Source of the DNA: Rhizobium sp. BK313
GTDB lineage: Bacteria > Pseudomonadota > Alphaproteobacteria > Rhizobiales > Rhizobiaceae
Reading direction: 5' to 3'
Length of the DNA: 64,000 nt
Assembly: GCF_014193655.1 (NCBI RefSeq)
Contig: NZ_JACHZQ010000004.1
Location: forward strand, 62,001 to 126,000
Each line of letters starts with the position of its first letter. Position 1 is the stretch's first letter. This document shows positions 53,399 through 61,980 of this stretch, in pieces. Position numbers and translations under genes: made by a program. The notes under the pieces were generated by a model, which had not been told where the DNA came from, did no database searches, and saw only the letters and a program-made list of their open reading frames with translations.

Positions 53399-54409
53399 TC
53401 AGCCCAGAGGTCCGGTGTAATGTTCGAGACGGGTCCATGCCTCGTCTCCGATTTGCTTGCGCCAATTGGCATAGAAGCCTGCCTGCTTGAGCTTGGCACG
53501 GAAGGAATCGGTTTCCGTCGAATTCACTGCCAATCCCTTGCTCTTCAATTGGTCGACGAGCGATTGGTTCAGCGTGACGAGATCGGCCCGCTGCAGAACT
53601 GCCTTTTCGCTGAAGACCGTGTTGGCGACGTTCTGAACATCCTCCGGCAACCGTTTCCAGGCCGCGCCGTTGGCGATGATCCAGAAACCGTCCCAGACGT
53701 GATTGGTCAGCGACATGTATTTCTGCACTTCGTAGAACTTGCCGGTGTCGATCTGCGACAGCGGGTTCTCCTGGCCATCGACGACCTTGGTCTGCAGCGC
53801 GGTGTAGATTTCACCGAACTGCATGCTGACCGGCGCAACGCCGAGGCCCTGGAAGAGCGAGACGAGCGGCGGGGCGCCCGGCACCCTGAGTTTCAGACCG
53901 GTCAGATCGTCGGCGGTGTTGATCGGCCGCGCACTGTTGGTGACTTGCCGATAGCCCAGGTCCCACATCTTGTTCATCGGGACGAGATTGGTGTTGCTCG
54001 CGATCTGAGTGCGGACATAGGCGCCGAGATCCCCGTCCATTGCTTCCCAAACCTTATCGTAGTTCGGGAAGGCGAAGCCCATGCCGTCGATGGCCGTGAC
54101 GGGGAGAACGGATGCGAGGATCAAGCCTGCGGCGGGAAAGAATTCCACTGCGCCGCTGCGAACCTGCGACAGAAGATCGTTGTCGCCGCCGAGCTGGCTG
54201 TTCGGAAAAACCTGAATGTTCAGGCGTCCGCTAGTCTTTTCGAGAATCTCGGCAGACGCTTCAACGAGGCGTTTGCTGAAAGGGTGATCGGCCGGTGTGC
54301 TGTGACCGAGCTTGTAGCGAAACTGTGCGCCGAGAGCGCTGGATGACATGGTCGCGGCGGCAACGGCCGCGGCTGCTCCGCCAATGAAATGACGGCGATT
54401 GATATACAT
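53399..54409 (-). CDS. TRAP transporter substrate-binding protein (DctP type)
   Basis: Periplasmic protein of 336 residues. A twin-arginine-like signal (NRRHFIGGAAAAVAAATM) leads to RYKLGHSTPADHPFSKRLVE, and the DctP blocks VFPNSQLGGDNDLLSQVRSG, LKLRVPGAPPLVSLFQGLG with the conserved carboxylate-binding Arg, ALQTKVVDGQENPLSQIDTG. GGAGG stands before the ATG at 54407-54409, dropping 25 residues of upstream frame. First gene of the nine-gene catabolic operon; the divergent LysR gene is 233 bases away. Confidence 0.93.
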   Translation of the reverse strand: MYINRRHFIGGAAAAVAAATMSSSALGAQFRYKLGHSTPADHPFSKRLVEASAEILEKTSGRLNIQVFPNSQLGGDNDLLSQVRSGAVEFFPAAGLILASVLPVTAIDGMGFAFPNYDKVWEAMDGDLGAYVRTQIASNTNLVPMNKMWDLGYRQVTNSARPINTADDLTGLKLRVPGAPPLVSLFQGLGVAPVSMQFGEIYTALQTKVVDGQENPLSQIDTGKFYEVQKYMSLTNHVWDGFWIIANGAAWKRLPEDVQNVANTVFSEKAVLQRADLVTLNQSLVDQLKSKGLAVNSTETDSFRAKLKQAGFYANWRKQIGDEAWTRLEHYTGPLG

Positions 54410-54642
54410 CTGAATTCCTCCCATTCCTGTCTTCTGCCACCCGGCCGTCCTCTGTGCCCAGTGGAGCCTCCTTGAGTCCGTCAATATGATGGCGTGGCGG
54501 CGTGACGGACGCCATTGCCAATTCGTGAACCTGCATGCGTGGTTGGCGAAGGTCTCGCGATTGGATTATCGTTTGGACGTAAGGTCTTGTATTGACTATA
54601 GTTCACGCCAAAGCGCGGCGAACGGCGCTGGGGGAGGATCTT

Positions 54643-55530
54643 TTGACGCGTGTCGACCTAATTACACTTAGTCTTTTCATCGCGGTGGCAGAGGAGACGA
54701 GCCTGGCCAAGGCTGCCGAGCGGGAACACCTTGCGGCGTCCGCCATCAGCAAACGGCTGGCCGACCTCGAGCTGAATTTCGACATCAAGCTGTTCGAGCG
54801 CAAGCCGAACGGCATGTTTCTGACGGCCGCGGGTTCGGCGCTTCTGCATCATGCGCGGCTGATCATGCGCAATGTTGCCGAACTTGAAGCCGAACTGCAG
54901 GACTTCTCAGCAGGCATGCGGGGTACTATCCGCGTCCAGGCCAATGCAACCGCAATGGCTCGATATTTACCGGAAGATCTAAAGAGTTTCCTTGCCTTAT
55001 ATCCGGAAGTTCGCGTAGAACTTGAGGAAAGCACGACGCCCGATACCTTGCGCGCGATCGCTGACAATGCCGCCGATATCGGCATCTATGGCGACGTCAT
55101 CGTTCCTGCCGATCTTACCTCGCTTGTCTATCGCGCCGACCGGCTCGCACTGCTGGTACCCCTCGACCATGGTTTGGCGGACAGAGAATGCGTCACCTTC
55201 GCCGATACGGTAGACTATGATTATATCGGTGCGCCAAAGGGCAGTTCCATCGATACCGCGCTCATTCGAGCTTCCAGCGATCTCGGTGTTTCCCTGCACA
55301 TGAGCACCAGGACCTCCGGTTTCGATGCGATCAGCCGCATGGTTGCCGCGGGACTGGGGATAGCCGTGGTGCCGGACAGTGTCGCTACCAGCTATGCGGA
55401 GTCACTGAATGTGAAGGTCCTGAAGCTCGATGAGCGCTGGGCTGAACGGCGGCTGATGGTCTGTGTCCGCAGCATCGATGCGTTGACTCCCGCCGCCGCC
55501 GCGTTTCTCGCCCATTTGAACTGTAATTGA
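54643..55530 (+). CDS. LysR-family regulator of the TRAP operon
   Basis: LysR protein of 295 residues: HTH region LSLFIAVAEETSLAKAAERE, ASAISKRLADLELNFDIKLF, then effector domain (GTIRVQANATAMARYLPEDL, IGIYGDVIVPADLTSLVY, MVAAGLGIAVVPDSVA). The frame is open from 54592, but the best start is the TTG at 54643-54645, with GGGGGAGG just upstream and family-typical beginning TRVDLITLSLF. Divergent from dctP, it probably controls that operon from the shared 233-base gap. Inducer unknown. Confidence 0.9.
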   Translation: MTRVDLITLSLFIAVAEETSLAKAAEREHLAASAISKRLADLELNFDIKLFERKPNGMFLTAAGSALLHHARLIMRNVAELEAELQDFSAGMRGTIRVQANATAMARYLPEDLKSFLALYPEVRVELEESTTPDTLRAIADNAADIGIYGDVIVPADLTSLVYRADRLALLVPLDHGLADRECVTFADTVDYDYIGAPKGSSIDTALIRASSDLGVSLHMSTRTSGFDAISRMVAAGLGIAVVPDSVATSYAESLNVKVLKLDERWAERRLMVCVRSIDALTPAAAAFLAHLNCN

Positions 55531-55605
55531 TTTGAACGGCGGCGACCAATCCTAGAGGGCCGTGCGTGTATTTGAACGCACAAAGGTCGCACTAGTCTTT
55601 TGAAT

Positions 55606-55659
55606 CTAGAGCATCTTATCCGCTTGCAGGTGATTCCACCTGAAAGCGGGATGCTCTAG
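55606..55659. repeat. Large intergenic palindrome (rhizobial repeat element)
   Basis: Outer arms CTAGAGCATC and GATGCTCTAG are exact complements. Inner arms CCGCTT and AAGCGG, then CAGGTG and CACCTG, continue the hairpin with a few bulges around a GATTC-containing centre. Such CTAGAGCAT-bounded palindromes recur between genes in Rhizobium and Agrobacterium genomes. It lies between the convergent LysR and esterase genes and could stop transcription from either side. Confidence 0.8.
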
Positions 55660-55679
55660 TCGCCGTCATTCTTGGAATC

Positions 55680-57302
55680 TCATTTCCGTTCGACCTTTCT
55701 CCAGAAGGCGCATTGGTGCTCTGCAGCGAAGTTGCTCACGCTGTGCGACTGAGGCTTGTTGAGCGATTGCACGGGACCGGCTTGCGCCTGCTCGAATTGC
55801 GGCCAGGTAGGCACGCCCTTTCCGTTCGGATTGCCGCTGCGAGCAAAATTCGCCCAATAGGCACGCATCTGCTTGCCGAGCGCCCTCTGGGCATCGGTCA
55901 TGTCGGGCGTTCCTTTGAGCGTGATGCTGCTCAGATCGAACAGATACTGAAGCTCGCTGAAATGGCCGGCACGATAGGGGAAACTGATCGGCGGCGCGAC
56001 GACCGAACGCGCGTCCGTATCCGCCATCTCATATTCGAAAGTCGGCGAATATTTCGCCATGATCCGGTTGGTCTCGTAGGCCGGGCAGGCGATCACGCCG
56101 TCGGTGATGACCTGCGCTGCTGCAAGCCCTGGGACCTTGTATTTGGAAAGTGCGTATGTCTTTGCGACTGCCGGAATAGCGGCGTCGGTGAAACCGACCC
56201 GTGGGATGAAAGACGCGATGCCCTGCAGCGCCTTGTCATAGTCCTTGGCCGCAAGGGGAGCGCCGGAAAGGTCGAACATGAAGCCGGCGATCAGATTGCC
56301 TTCATCATGATTTGTGCCGTTGATGACAGGAACACGATTATATTCTCCGGCTTTCAAGGAATCGGCGATCGGACCTGTCAGCAACTTTCCGTCGATGATC
56401 GTCGCGATCGGCGTTGCTTCCGCTGAAATCAACGTGTCCACAGGCGCCTTGCGCAGACATTCGGCCGCGGCCGGGCTGGCGTCTTCGGGGCAGCCCACTT
56501 TCTGGGCCAGGGTCTTGCCCTGATCCTCGGCGGTCTGCAGCGTTTCGTCGGCAGTCGCACCGCTTTCGATGATCGCCTTCTGGAAAAGACCTGCGGCCAT
56601 CGGCGAAACAATATGCGTGTAGACGGCGATCGCTCCGGCCGATTCTCCGAAGATGGTGACGTTATCCGGATTGCCGCCGAAGGCCGCGATATTGTCGCGA
56701 ACCCATCGCAGCGATTGCTGTTGATCGAGCAAACCGTAGTTGGCGATGACGTGGTCTTCAGCGTCGAGCGCGGGGTGGGCAAAGAAGCCCAGGGCTCCGA
56801 GGCGATAATTGACGGTCACGACGATGACATTGTTTTCCCTGGCCAGCGCGTCGGCATCGTAGACGTCGCCGGAGCCGCCGGTGAAGCCACCACCGTGGAA
56901 GAACACCATGACCGGCTTCCGCTGCCAGAATTTCATGCCAGCATCATCATGGGGAACGGTAATGTTGAGGAAAAGGCAATCTTCATCTGAGGAGGGTGTT
57001 CCCCAGGGGCTCTTGCCTTGGGGACATCCGGCGCCGGGCTTTGTTGCATCCACCGTTCCAGGTTCCGCGGGAGCCGGCACGGGCGGTTTCCACCTCAGTT
57101 CGCCGGTCGGGGCCTGGGCATAGCGGACCCCCATGAATTTTGCGAGCCCCGGTGAAGACACGCCAGCGAGGGTTTCGGAACCGATTTTGATCTGAGGTGC
57201 GTTGTCAGCAAAAGCGGACGGTGCGGTCAGAAGCGCGGCTACAACTGCGGCGGACAGCGAAAGTCGTTTGCCGCCGCGTAGCGACGTCATTAAAATGTGC
57301 AT
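55680..57302 (-). CDS. Type B carboxylesterase, exported
   Basis: Esterase of 540 residues with a signal peptide (LSLSAAVVAALLTAPSAFAD). The carboxylesterase B landmarks are SSDEDCLFLNITVP, oxyanion FFHGGGFTGGSGD, nucleophile FGESAGAIAVYTHI (Ser221), GTNHDEGNLIAGFM and a late SGNPNGKGVPTWPQF segment. It hydrolyses carboxylic esters in the periplasm or outside; substrate unknown. It lies 164 bases after the efflux pump gene on the same strand, so the two may be co-expressed. Confidence 0.9.
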   Translation of the reverse strand: MHILMTSLRGGKRLSLSAAVVAALLTAPSAFADNAPQIKIGSETLAGVSSPGLAKFMGVRYAQAPTGELRWKPPVPAPAEPGTVDATKPGAGCPQGKSPWGTPSSDEDCLFLNITVPHDDAGMKFWQRKPVMVFFHGGGFTGGSGDVYDADALARENNVIVVTVNYRLGALGFFAHPALDAEDHVIANYGLLDQQQSLRWVRDNIAAFGGNPDNVTIFGESAGAIAVYTHIVSPMAAGLFQKAIIESGATADETLQTAEDQGKTLAQKVGCPEDASPAAAECLRKAPVDTLISAEATPIATIIDGKLLTGPIADSLKAGEYNRVPVINGTNHDEGNLIAGFMFDLSGAPLAAKDYDKALQGIASFIPRVGFTDAAIPAVAKTYALSKYKVPGLAAAQVITDGVIACPAYETNRIMAKYSPTFEYEMADTDARSVVAPPISFPYRAGHFSELQYLFDLSSITLKGTPDMTDAQRALGKQMRAYWANFARSGNPNGKGVPTWPQFEQAQAGPVQSLNKPQSHSVSNFAAEHQCAFWRKVERK

Positions 57303-57466
57303 TCATTCCTCCCAAATTACGGATGCCCAAGGGCTGCTGCGACTGCCTCAGTCTCCACCCCGGCGTTCCCGAGCAAACACTACGCTCCGAGGCATAGGAA
57401 TGACCATTTCCAAATCAAGAACGGCCATCCGCAAAACGAGAAGGCATGGAAGACGCATCATTTTGT

Positions 57467-58945
57467 CTAGTGGTGGGAGGCTGGCCCCGGCCCGTGTTCC
57501 GGCTTCCTGATGAAGAAGGCGGCCGCGATCGCTCCCAACGAGATGATGGTCCCGCAGAGAAAGGCAGCCTTTATGCCCCCGGTCGTCGCCGCGAGGACAC
57601 TGGCCCCACCGGCAGACAGACCAGCGGCCCGCAAGGTCATGATCGCGACGAACAACGCTGTGCCGGCTGCGCCGGCGACTTGTTGGGTCGCACCGAGCAT
57701 CGCGCTGCCATGTGAATAGAGCTTTGGCGGCAGTGATCCGAGGCTGACGGTGAACAGCGGCGTGAACATCAACGCGAGACCGATGCTGAGCACGATATGC
57801 GCGATCAAGAACATCCAGAACGGTGTATCCTGTTGTATGAAGACCAGCCCGGCCAATACCAGACTGAGCATGATCGCGCCCGGAATGATCAGCGGCGCTG
57901 GACCGTATTTGTCGAAGAGGCGCCCGACCGTCGGCGCGCACAGGCCCATGATCAACCCACCGGGCAGCAATAACAACCCGGTTTGCAGCGTCGACAATCG
58001 CAGCACGTTTTGCAGGTAGATGGGCAGCAAGATGAAGACACCGAACATCGACATCATCAGGACGGCCATCATGATCATCGCGATCGTGAAGGTCTTCGTG
58101 GTCAGGGTGCGCAGGTCGAGCAGCGCTCTATCCTGTTTTTGCAGGTGCAACTGGCGCAATACGAAAACCGCGATGACAACAGCGCCGGTCAGGAGCGGAA
58201 TCCACGGCGACACCGCCGGCGGGTGAAGCGCCGCTTCGCCGAGCCCGCTGAGGCCATAGACGAAACCGCCGAAGCCGATGGCGGAGAGGACGATCGAAAG
58301 AATATCGATCGGCGCGGTGGTTGGAACCGTCACGTTTTTCATGCGTATGGCGCCCAGCGCCAATGCACACAGGGCGATCGGCAATACCAGGAGAAACAGC
58401 CAGCGCCACTCGAGCACCGAGAGGATCAGGCCGGAAATGGTCGGTCCGATAGCGGGCGCAACCGAAATGACAACCGAGATGTTGCCCATGGTCCTGCCGC
58501 GGGATTCCGGCGGCACCAAGGTCATCACCGTCGTCATCAGCAGCGGCATCATGATCGCCGTGCCCGAGGCCTGCACGATCCGGCCTATGACAAGCATTGC
58601 GAACCCCGGCGCCAGCGCCGAAATCAGCGTACCGGCGCTGAACAGCGACATGGCGAGAATGAATACCGGCCGGGTATTGAGCCGCTGCAACAGATATCCG
58701 GTGACCGGGATCACAACGGCCATCGTGAGCATGAACGCCGTGGTGAGCCACTGAGCAGCGCTTGCGGTGATGTCGAGATCAGCCATCAGATGTGGCAGCG
58801 CAACACCCATGATGGTTTCGTTGAGAATGACGACAAAAGCCGACACCAACAACAGGGCGATAACGAGTTTATTGCGGGCGCCATGGTCTTCCACGGTGGA
58901 AATATCCTGCTCCGCATCGGCAAAAGTCTGGGTGTCGGTCGTCAT
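57467..58945 (-). CDS. Major facilitator multidrug efflux pump (DHA2, 14-helix type)
   Basis: Membrane protein of 492 residues like EmrB/QacA/LmrB: LNETIMGVALPHLMADLDIT and AQWLTTAFMLTMAVVIPVTG (motif D/first helices), LNTRPVFILAMSLFSAGTLI (motif A region), GPTISGLILSVLEWRWLFLL (motif C and following). It exports drugs or toxic compounds by proton antiport. I start at the ATG 58943-58945 after an AAGG site. No separate membrane-fusion protein (EmrA) gene is adjacent, so it may act alone. Confidence 0.9.
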   Translation of the reverse strand: MTTDTQTFADAEQDISTVEDHGARNKLVIALLLVSAFVVILNETIMGVALPHLMADLDITASAAQWLTTAFMLTMAVVIPVTGYLLQRLNTRPVFILAMSLFSAGTLISALAPGFAMLVIGRIVQASGTAIMMPLLMTTVMTLVPPESRGRTMGNISVVISVAPAIGPTISGLILSVLEWRWLFLLVLPIALCALALGAIRMKNVTVPTTAPIDILSIVLSAIGFGGFVYGLSGLGEAALHPPAVSPWIPLLTGAVVIAVFVLRQLHLQKQDRALLDLRTLTTKTFTIAMIMMAVLMMSMFGVFILLPIYLQNVLRLSTLQTGLLLLPGGLIMGLCAPTVGRLFDKYGPAPLIIPGAIMLSLVLAGLVFIQQDTPFWMFLIAHIVLSIGLALMFTPLFTVSLGSLPPKLYSHGSAMLGATQQVAGAAGTALFVAIMTLRAAGLSAGGASVLAATTGGIKAAFLCGTIISLGAIAAAFFIRKPEHGPGPASHH

Positions 58946-59532
58946 GGTGCTGCCTTGACTTGAATTAGGATAGGGCAATTGAAATTGCCTGGAATGGCAA
59001 ATTGCTTGGCGTCTTCCTTGTTATGACGAACGGCTGCATGAAATTGCGACACGTGCAGCGAATTTTTTCTGCGCCGTCAGCTGGCAGGGCAACTTTTGCG
59101 ATTGCAATTCCCGATAGTTGGTTAGGGCCAAGAATGGGAAAGGGCTGATAAAGGTCAACCCCAAACATGCTTTCGTGGCCATATTCGGAGCCGCAATATG
59201 GAGCTGCGGCGCCAAGTCGTAAGCAGCGAATTCAGGGAAGACGCGAGTTAAAAGGCGGGCACCGGATGTATCCAGCCTACCGAAATTGCGGCGATGAGCC
59301 ATCGAAGCGGGACGATCTATCATTCAGGAAAGATTTGATGGCCTTGCCAAGCGGGCGAGCACGTCCGGAAACCCCCAGATTCGAGGAAGAAACCTATGCG
59401 CCCTGCGCATGGGTGCAGTGAAGCCTTGGCGCTGCAATAACCGAGGGTCCCACATTATATAGCTGTCATGGAAGCGATTGGAGCGCCATGGACGGCAGCT
59501 CAGCTTCGAATGCCCAAGGAAAGGGGATTATC
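58946..59532. other. 587-base gap without a clear gene
   Basis: It lies between the efflux pump (minus) and the DUF1127 protein (plus). I see no supported gene or strong hairpin. The last 100 bases before the DUF1127 gene contain a TATATA-type -10 candidate (about 59,456-59,462) without a convincing -35. Promoters for both divergent genes should be here. Confidence 0.45.
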
Positions 59533-59679
59533 ATGAACGTAGCACGCTCTTTCAATAATTGGCGCAGGTATCGCCAGACGGTGGCCGAACTGGGCCGTAT
59601 GTCCACGCGCGAACTGCACGATCTCGGTATCGATCGTGGTGATATCCACAACGTCGCCCGCGCAGCGGTCGTTCGCTAA
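59533..59679 (+). CDS. DUF1127 (YjiS-like) small protein
   Basis: Protein of 48 residues with the DUF1127 pattern: an N-terminal basic helix (NVARSFNNWRRYRQTVAEL) and the C-terminal core RMSTRELHDLGIDRGDI followed by a short tail. AAGGGG stands seven to eight bases before the ATG at 59533. Short DUF1127 proteins in rhizobia and Agrobacterium influence phosphate, carbon and RNA turnover and often accompany small RNAs; here a putative regulatory RNA lies about 200 bases downstream. Its own transcript ends at the terminator at 59714. Confidence 0.9.
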   Translation: MNVARSFNNWRRYRQTVAELGRMSTRELHDLGIDRGDIHNVARAAVVR

Positions 59680-59713
59680 CGGCATATCGTCGATCTGATT
59701 TCAACATTTTGAG

Positions 59714-59747
59714 AGCGCCTGCTTCCTTCGAAGCGGGCGCTTTTGTT
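59714..59747 (+). terminator. Rho-independent terminator after the DUF1127 gene
   Basis: Stem AGCGCCTGCTTC (59714-59725) pairs with GAAGCGGGCGCT (59730-59741) except for one T-G position, with a four-base loop, followed by TTTGTT. It lies 35 bases after the DUF1127 stop. Confidence 0.85.
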
Positions 59748-59869
59748 ATGTGTTTCCGGCTGATGGTTTCGGTTTTTCCCGATGAAAGCTTGCGGTGATA
59801 GAGCTTTCCGCTTTTCGCATAACGCATGCCTGCCTTGCAAAGAAATGCCTATGAACTGAGCAAATCGAG

Positions 59870-60042
59870 GGTATGATCACAGTCATCGAAGTGATGCACC
59901 TCCTCCCGCATCCCTTCGTGATGCAGGCGTCCTTATCCTCCTCCCAAGGTCGTCTGCGGGAACGGTAGCACTCCTCCTCCCAGCTACTGTTCGGTTCTTT
60001 TCGGAAAGCCTGCCGCACCTCCTCCCGCGGCAGGCTTTTTCG
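59870..60042 (+). ncRNA. Small RNA with four anti-Shine-Dalgarno hairpin loops (alpha-r14/NfeR1-like)
   Basis: The word CCTCCTCCC occurs four times (59899-59907, 59937-59945, 59973-59981, 60018-60026), each time as the loop of a hairpin. Stems: 59884-59897 with 59908-59923; CCTT 59931-59934 with AAGG 59946-59949; 59961-59969 with 59983-59991; and 60005-60016 with 60027-60038. The last is followed by a T run and is a terminator. CCUCCUCCC is complementary to ribosome-binding sites, and the rhizobial alpha-r14 small RNAs (such as NfeR1) are known for such exposed motifs. Family membership is by this resemblance; the 5' end is approximate. Confidence 0.75.
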
Positions 60043-60315
60043 TTTTGAGCTTCGAAAAAGTTAGAAGCCGGGTTGGTCGAATTCCCATGCTGAGATGAGG
60101 CAGGGCTTCACACGCGAGCAATCGCCGGCCCCGTCAATCGAGAGGCAGTGCTGTGCCCGCCTCTTCGCGGCCACTATCCTTATCCAGCCGGCAAGTCAGC
60201 CTCGCTCCATCTTGTTTGTCCTAATGTTCCATGCCCGAAACTATCGCACGGGCTGAGTGGACAGCGAGGCGCTTCAACGCGCTTCGACAACAGGACTGAA
60301 GAGGAATGCTCCCGC

Positions 60316-61944
60316 ATGCTGAAGACCTTTGACGACTGCGCGCCCGGCCTCGCCCTGAGCAGCAAAGCGGCCGAGACCGCAGGCGCGCCGTTCGAGCAGT
60401 CCGGCAAGGGCAGGGATGCGCTTCTCAATTGCCTGATCTCCGGGGGAGACGAGAGATTGGAGTGCGAGCCGGCGACCGGCCTTAATATGTATGGTCACGG
60501 GCCATCGCCCCGGCCGCAGGACTTGGCCTTCGGCTCTTCGACGGCATCGACCATTTCCGCACCGGCTTTCGCGGCGGTTCAGGCTTACTACGCGGACCTT
60601 TTGCGCGAAATGGAAAGCCGCCCCGCCGCCGACATCTATGCGCGGGAGATTGCACAGTTGCGAGCAAACCTGCTGCTCCTGCTCGGCCTCGATCAGAACC
60701 CAGGATCTTCGCGGGTGGATGCCGTCATGGCGACGTCGGGCACCGATATCCATCTTTTCGCAGCGGCGCTGCTTGCGCGCCAAGACGATCAAACTTTGAT
60801 GACCATAACGCTGATGGGCAACGAGACCGGGAGCGGGGTCATGGCCGCGGCGTCCGGCCGCCATTTCATGAGCCGCGTCAGCAGCGATCGCTCCGTTGGC
60901 AAGGGCGAGGAACTGAGCCCCGGACATGGCACGCGAAATACGTCGGTCGCTGTGCGCAATGCGGACGGTACGCTTCGGAGCGAAGAAGAGGTCGAGTTCG
61001 AATTGAAGGGCCTGATCGAACTTGCCCGAGCTGCAGGCCTCAGATGCCTTTTGGTTGTCACGGATGTTTCGAAGACCAGCCTGCTTGCGCCGGGACTTGA
61101 AACGGTTTTCCGCCTGAAAGCGCGTTTTGGCGCCATGCTCGATATCATGATCGACGCGTGCCAGTTTCGCGTCTCCGCAGCAACGATCCGCGCCTATCTC
61201 GCGCATGATTTCCTGGTGGCGGTCACTGGTTCCAAATTCCTCGCCGGTCCGATTTTCAGCGGGGCGCTATTGTGCTCGCCTCGGATGTCGGATCGCCTGA
61301 AGCAGCGGCCTTTGCCGGCGGCGCTTGCCGATTATTGCGCGAAAGCGGATTGGCCGGAGGGCTGGGCGGCCCGGGACGTGCTGCCGCATCGCGCCAATTT
61401 CGGCCTTTTGCTGCGATGGAAGGCGGCTCTGTTCGAGCTTGAGCGCTTCGTCGGTGTGCCCGAGGAAAAGGTGATTGCCGTGCTGTCCGCGTTCGCTGAG
61501 GCGGTCGGAGAGCGGCTCAAACAAGACAGCGCCTTTGAACTACTCGACACGCGGCCGATAGACCGGAAGCGTTTATGGGACGGATCGAATGCTGCGCGAT
61601 GGGACGACATACCGTCGATCTTTTCGTTCTATCTATGTAATCCCCAACGGGGTGGCATCCTGACGGCGACGGAGACCGCCGCGGTCTACAAGAATCTAGC
61701 CGTCGAACACAGTGACCTTGTGCCGGTGCGCCTCGGTCAGCCCGTTCGTTGTGCCGATTTCGGCGACATGCCGGCAAGCGCCTTAAGAATATGCCTGAGT
61801 GCGCCATTGATCGTGCAGGCTTGTAACAGCGCTGATGCGCTTGATGGCCTGATCTCACAGGCAATGACCGTCCTGGATCGAACGGTTGACGCGGTAGCGC
61901 AATTGGCGTCTCAGCCGAGCATCGCCCGCGCGTCGGGCGTCTAG
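60316..61944 (+). CDS. PLP-dependent enzyme, fold type I (aminotransferase class V-like), substrate unknown
   Basis: Protein of 542 residues with a fold-type I PLP core: TSGTDIH (140-146) fits the phosphate-binding loop, IDACQ (279-283) is the Asp-x-x-Gln that holds the pyridine ring, and TGSKFLAGP (304-312) contains the probable Schiff-base Lys307. The first 70 residues and the long C-terminal part fit no standard aminotransferase. Distant relatives include cysteine desulfurases and kynureninases, but no specific enzyme can be named. GAGG lies about a dozen bases before the ATG at 60316. The gene stands alone, between the small RNA and a cation transporter. Confidence 0.72.
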   Translation: MLKTFDDCAPGLALSSKAAETAGAPFEQSGKGRDALLNCLISGGDERLECEPATGLNMYGHGPSPRPQDLAFGSSTASTISAPAFAAVQAYYADLLREMESRPAADIYAREIAQLRANLLLLLGLDQNPGSSRVDAVMATSGTDIHLFAAALLARQDDQTLMTITLMGNETGSGVMAAASGRHFMSRVSSDRSVGKGEELSPGHGTRNTSVAVRNADGTLRSEEEVEFELKGLIELARAAGLRCLLVVTDVSKTSLLAPGLETVFRLKARFGAMLDIMIDACQFRVSAATIRAYLAHDFLVAVTGSKFLAGPIFSGALLCSPRMSDRLKQRPLPAALADYCAKADWPEGWAARDVLPHRANFGLLLRWKAALFELERFVGVPEEKVIAVLSAFAEAVGERLKQDSAFELLDTRPIDRKRLWDGSNAARWDDIPSIFSFYLCNPQRGGILTATETAAVYKNLAVEHSDLVPVRLGQPVRCADFGDMPASALRICLSAPLIVQACNSADALDGLISQAMTVLDRTVDAVAQLASQPSIARASGV

Positions 61945-61980
61945 GTTCGGGCTCCAAGTGCACCGCGTGAGCACCTCGCC

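Noticed and set aside
59746..60018. Minus-strand 90-codon frame rich in Glu, Arg and Cys across the CCTCCTCCC repeats
   Set aside because: The same bases form four consistent hairpins and a terminator on the plus strand, and the frame has no ribosome-binding site or family resemblance; the RNA explains the repeats better.
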